Assembly: GCA_028023455.1 (NCBI GenBank)
Contig: JAQFVV010000142.1
Span: 3,095,740-3,159,739, forward strand
Source: Epiperipatus broadwayi
Taxonomy: Eukaryota > Onychophora > Udeonychophora > Euonychophora > Peripatidae
Direction of reading: 5' to 3'
DNA: 64,000 bases
Part shown: positions 59,600 to 64,000 of the stretch, piece after piece
How the letters are laid out: every line of letters begins with the position of its first letter
How positions within the stretch are numbered: position 1 is the stretch's first letter
Translations under genes and position numbers: made by a program
Notes under the pieces: model-generated
Databases searched by the model: none
The model's input: the letters and a program-made list of their open reading frames with translations, nothing else
Told to the model about the DNA's origin: nothing

Positions 59600-60045
59600 A
59601 TTATAATCCAGTGCTGAGTATTCCCAGACTAGTTTCTAGGTTATAGCTTTCATCAGTGATCAGACTTTTGGATTTTTTAAACTGTGCATTTGGAGCTTGT
59701 GGATCTAATGTTTCTTTTCTTTAAAGGCTATTTTTTTTATTTTTTGTTATAGTATCAAGTTATCAGACCAGATTGAAAAACTTTTAAGTTTTTTCAAACC
59801 ATATTTATGAGGTCAATTAAGTTTTTATATATTATAATGAACTTAGTATTTTTATTACATTAGACATCTTTGTTCTTTGACCAGAATTAGTATAAAATCA
59901 ATAATATATCACATTAGTTGATTCCAGCTTACACCATCTGGCATCTATTAATTACGATGTATAAGATCAGTGAGAATAAAAGGATTTTCTAATTAATAGT
60001 AATGTGTAAGTTGTTGGTAATGTGATGTATTATTCGTTTATACCA
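59600..60045. mobile_element. Diverged hammerhead-family copy
   Basis: The left part holds a ribozyme-like core on the minus strand and family words (CTGTGCATTTGGAGC, GATCTAATG). At 59940-60040 the right arm (CCATCTGGCATCTATTAATT) and the tail (TAATGTGTAAG, then GGTAATGTGATGTATTATT) follow on the plus strand, as in the 18.4- and 48.2-kb copies. The middle is unrelated or too diverged to follow. Confidence 0.55.
59615..59673 (-). ncRNA. Degenerate hammerhead motif
   Basis: On the minus strand CTGATGA, GAAA and CTAGTC are all intact. Helix II is damaged (AGC/CCT around TATAA), the inner helix I keeps about three pairs and the outer block no longer pairs. The core is better conserved than the helices, so cleavage is unlikely. 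Confidence 0.5.
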
Positions 60046-60274
60046 ATTATGATCAAAGAATAAAAGTCTTAAGTTATATATATATAATAAAAAAAACTAA
60101 TGTCACTATAATATATAAAAATTGAATTAATTTCAGATCTAAATAACTATGTAAGCAAATGTTCTTGGATTGAAAAATTAAAAAAAAAAATCCAATATGG
60201 ACTGGTAGCTTGATATTATAACAAAAGGTAAAAAAATGACTCCCAGGGGAAAGTGCAATAGATCCAAAAGATCC

Positions 60275-60495
60275 AAATCCATGGTTTAAAAAAATCTAAG
60301 AAGCTACTCACTAATGAAAGTCATTCAAGGGTATTTGAGTAGAACAGCACTGGATAGGGATTTATTAAGCTTTACCATCTAGTATCTATAAATTACTAAA
60401 GTTTACACTGGATGGCATAAAAGTAATGAGAAAGAAAATTTGTTAATTATTAATAATGTGTAAGTTAAGATTAAATGACATTTGTTGCTTGTTCT
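60275..60495 (+). mobile_element. Second diverged hammerhead-family copy (right half)
   Basis: CTACTCACTAATGAAAGTC matches the family's CTCACTGATGAAGGCC with one core change. Then TTTGAGTAGAACAGCACTGG, ATAGGGATTT, CCATCTAGTATCTATAAATT and a tail AATAATGTGTAAG follow in family order. The GAAA-CTAGTC half of the ribozyme is deleted. Confidence 0.55.
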
Positions 60496-63400
60496 GATTT
60501 ATTTATCACATTATTATTCGATGTCATTTGAGCTTATCCCTCCATCCCCTCCTACATTAGCAATTCCCTCTAACATTTATTCTGATAATAGTTTATTTTA
60601 TTTATTGTTTTGCATTTCTGGAACTATTTTGATATCTACCAGGTTTTTTTTTTTATCTCATCTGTATTTTTTTTTATATACAAACTCATTATCAAAATTC
60701 TTCAGTTTTATATGACATTGACTTCTAAATATGATTGAATAATCCATCTGCAACTTTACTTGCTGTAATGCTACAATGACTTTGCTACCAAAACATTATC
60801 ACTTTAGACACTTAAAATGTATGTTATGACATTTCATGCATTTAAAACATAAAGAATTATATCTAAATGGAATATGATCTAATTTTACTTCACAAGCATT
60901 AAGATTGTGTAAATGAATGAAATTACAAAAAAAACAAACATTGTTCTCATTAAATAATAAAATAGCTTTCTGGCTGGGCAATAATTTTAGAATCACTTCC
61001 TTCAAAAGAAAAGGAAACAGTTCTTTGTATGATTATATTATTCTATTGTATCACATTCTTCCACAAACACTCCAGCAAACAAATAATGTTATTACCAGAC
61101 CATGCGAATAAATGAACTTTATTACAATTAAAAGGTAATAAAATAAGTAAAGAATTTAAAGATACCAAAATTAATAATAAAAACAATAAACATCATCTCT
61201 TAACCTTAACTGCTCAGGATGCAACTGTCGTACTCTCATCTATATAGCCTTAAATTTAATTCTGACTTATCTGTGAGGATGTAACTCTAAATTTGAATGG
61301 TTATTTTTTTGGTTTATATAAAAATTTTAAATAATTTAATGGCTTTACATTAAATGCGCTGTTTCTGTTATTTTTAATAGTCTAATACCATTTTATCATT
61401 CCTATTAACTGTTAGTGGAAAATTTTAGAAGCTAACTTTGTGAAAGGATTTTAAAAAAAAAAAAAGCTATATTAAAGTAAATCACATACATGCTTTAATA
61501 ATCCTATGTTGGGATTTAATCTTATTAATTACTTTATTTTTAAGTAATTCACAATAGAAAGATTATTTTCTTCAGACGTCATATGTCTGGAGGTAAATTG
61601 AAACTCTAGAAAAAAAATAAAGTTTTATTTATTGTTATGACTTTTCTAAGCTTTTTTCTCAACATATTAACTTTTATTCCGAAGCAATCAAAAATTAAAA
61701 TGAATTTAGATTTGTTCTGTTTGTAATTTAATATTTTATTATAAAATTGACATTTAGAGTTGTAAATTATTTTTTTTCAAATACTAATAAACTAATAACA
61801 TCTTTTGTATGTATAATTGATCGTTACTGAACTTTTTTTTCTTTTTCAAAAAAGGCTAGGCAAATCGTATTAGTTCTGAGCAAAAAGAGAAATCACAAGA
61901 GTAAATTATAATATTTGATAAAATCTTTCATAAATTATTGCGGTTATAAAATGTTAGTTGATTATATTTATAAAAAGACACTTCGTGAATATTTTATGAA
62001 GAAATATTGAAAATCATTCCGCTTTCTTTGTAAACCATTTATTTTTAAAATGATTGTAAAGATGATTATAACTAAAAATAAAATTAATACAAAACTTATT
62101 AAATTATTTATTTAAAAAATTTAATACAGTCAAAGTAAATGTGCATCAAACTTGATTAGAAAGTATTATAATTCTATGATTGTGTAATGCAACTTTTATA
62201 CATCTTAATAAAATTTGTGGTGTAGCTCTGAGAATTGAGATAGTGAATAAATTATACCAAGGAAACTGGAAGGCAAATAAACCACCACTAATGATGATTA
62301 TAATACATTGACAAACTAGTTATTCAACATGTCTTTAATATGACTTTGCTTAAATTGAAAGCGTATTTAGTAACCAAATAGTTTTTTCTTATGCATTTAT
62401 ATAGCTTAAAGATTAGCCATCCATCTACTCACTAAAACTCTTCTCTAGTAATGGCTATCTATCACTAGATATTTTTTCAGCAGATGTTCAAAAGAGTATT
62501 TGCTTTCTACAAAATATACGAAATCTTAAGTAGAGCAGACCTTTCACTAACTGAATGAATATTATCACTTTCAGAAGTGTCTAATGTTCTTATCTTTTTT
62601 TTTTTTTTTGGAAGGTAAGGAAAAAAACTTCAATAAAAATTTTTTAGTGGCAATGTTATGTTTGTGAAAGATTCCAGACTTTTTTTCAAACTTAATTATA
62701 AACACAATATGGGCTTGATCCTTGATATTAAATCATATATGTATTAGCTACTAATAAATGTCAGGTAAGCCAGGGAAGAAATTTTAAAAGAATACATTAT
62801 GTAATGTGAACTTAATCAGCAAATTGTATTGGGTAGAAGCTATTGTTAACCCAGAGATCAATCCTGGATTACTTTGAGAATCTTTCATCAGTAAAAAAAG
62901 CCCAGTATCTATAAACATGTGAGTGCAATGTTTATATCAAGCCTAGAAAAATCAAAATACAGAAATTTGAAAAATTATGAAAACTCATTTGATCATTGAA
63001 GATTGGAAAATAATCTAGGGAATGATGCAGGACACATCATCCTTTCATATTACTTTTAAAAAATCTCTAGGTCTCAGTGTATTTATTTAGTTTTGCATGA
63101 GTATCTAATTATTTTAACATGTTTAACTTTAATTGACATATTTTTCCTATTATATTATTTTCTAAGCATTCTGACATACTAGAAATATGTTCTGAATTAA
63201 ATAAATATATATTAATTGAGTAAAATATTTGCTTTATTTTTTTTTTTTTAATATGTAACTCAATCGAAATTTTCTGTTACACATTGACTAGATTACTACC
63301 CAAATTTCTAATACAACCAGATTGAAGAGAGCATATTTTCTACAAAAGATATTTTAAATCCTCAAGTATGAAGAAAACAAAGCTATCAATCAAATTTTGT

Positions 63401-64000
63401 CCATGTATATATAAAATTTCTGCTGCAGTCACAACCACAGAAATCATTTGTGAATGCTGCTGAGATTAAAGAAATCAATTTTTAGATTCACAAAATGTTC
63501 ATAAATAAAGGAAACAGAGTTGTTTAACTAATAAAGAGAACATATATGCTGCAATATGATTTAAAATACAGGAATATTTTTTATCCAGAACAACTACGAG
63601 AACATTTCTGATGAAGTTATATAATTATTATCTTCTCTCAAAAGAAAAGTCATAAAATAATAATGATTAGGCAGACTAATGTATCTATGTTTAATGTTAA
63701 TTATTCTAGATATTGGTAATATGGGAAACCACATGGAGATGTTTTTCTTGGAGAATAATCTGACATATAAATAGATCAAGATAGTATCACTACTTTTCCT
63801 GTTGAGTCAAGAATAATATTGGTATTAAATGATCTACATGAATCTAATGCCCTGACAAACTCTCCTTTATGCAATATATAAAACATTAGATAATTATTTT
63901 AACTCTTCTGTTTCACATGACATAGCATTATATAATTAGGTGAAAATCTGTGTGTTTATGATACTTGTTTTGGAGGGGCACAACTGAAAAGAAATTTTGA
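60496..64000. other. Intergenic to window end, no gene supported
   Basis: A+T-rich. The minus-strand frame at 60799-61005 has several Cys and His residues (CFFCNFIHLHN and CFKCMKCHNIHFKC) but their spacing fits no finger family. At 62835-62910 the minus strand reads CTGATGAAAGATTCTCAAAG and then GATCTCTGGG, perhaps a further decayed copy of the hammerhead family. No other repeat or RNA gene was identified. Confidence 0.4.

Noticed and set aside
60799-61005. Frame with Cys and His residues resembling zinc fingers
   Set aside because: The spacing of Cys and His fits no finger family and there are no linkers or repeated units.
62835-62910. Minus-strand CTGATGAAAG followed by GATCTCTGGG, considered as another family copy
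   Set aside because: Only the first core block is kept; GAAA and CTAGTC are absent, so similarity to the family is too weak to claim.

Overview
This window is A+T-rich animal DNA (by eye about three quarters A+T). I found no host gene, operon, rRNA or CRISPR array that I can support. The multicellular-animal call rests on decayed Penelope-like elements (PLEs) with reverse transcriptase (RT) joined to a GIY-YIG endonuclease, an RTE-type LINE, hAT elements with perfect 8-bp target duplications, tRNA-derived SINE-like pieces, (TA)n palindromes and microsatellites. An invertebrate seems likelier than a vertebrate, but the species cannot be fixed from this sequence.

Layout. 0-8 kb: a LINE 3' end (2.8 kb, minus), a possible Tc1/mariner relic with matching short ends (4.1-5.8 kb) and a tandem repeat of about 260 bp (6.8-7.3 kb). 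8.8-10.2 kb: the best-preserved PLE. 11.8-14.1 kb: a decayed RTE-type LINE (minus). 15.5-16 kb: an inverted repeat. 17.1-18.3 kb: a 1229-bp non-autonomous hAT with its 8-bp duplication. 18.4-18.8 kb: a foldback element carrying a hammerhead-ribozyme-like motif and flanked by a 15-bp direct repeat. 20.1-25.3 kb: at least three pieces of one PLE family, with two perfect 50-bp TA palindromes. 25.7-26.1 kb: a 399-bp hAT MITE with its duplication.

28.5-43.6 kb is an ancient local duplication in three diverged copies. Its middle copy is split by a 1.4-kb PLE palindrome with a perfect 19-bp target duplication and by a foldback element of about 600 bp. 38-41 kb is extremely A+T-rich, with a possible minus-strand TATA promoter at 40.67 kb. 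44.2-48.8 kb holds another inverted repeat, a PLE with an intact YVDD motif (minus), a deleted hammerhead-element copy with a 13-bp duplication, and a second PLE relic (plus) interrupted by a 468-bp palindrome with a ribozyme-like motif on each strand. 50-64 kb holds tRNA-like relics, another foldback element, a short cysteine-rich reading frame, a 40-bp minisatellite and two more decayed copies of the hammerhead family.

How the parts relate. The recurring terminal unit is an inverted arm, a hammerhead-like core, a second arm and a tail of about 40 bp. It occurs alone between direct repeats, next to a PLE and inside a PLE. This fits a non-autonomous family derived from PLE pseudo-LTRs and moved by PLE RT. 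In the cleanest copies helix III is reduced to the self-complementary CTAG, as expected of hammerheads that act as dimers. This is the window's most interesting content. All protein-coding pieces are broken by stops or frameshifts, so I call them pseudogenes.
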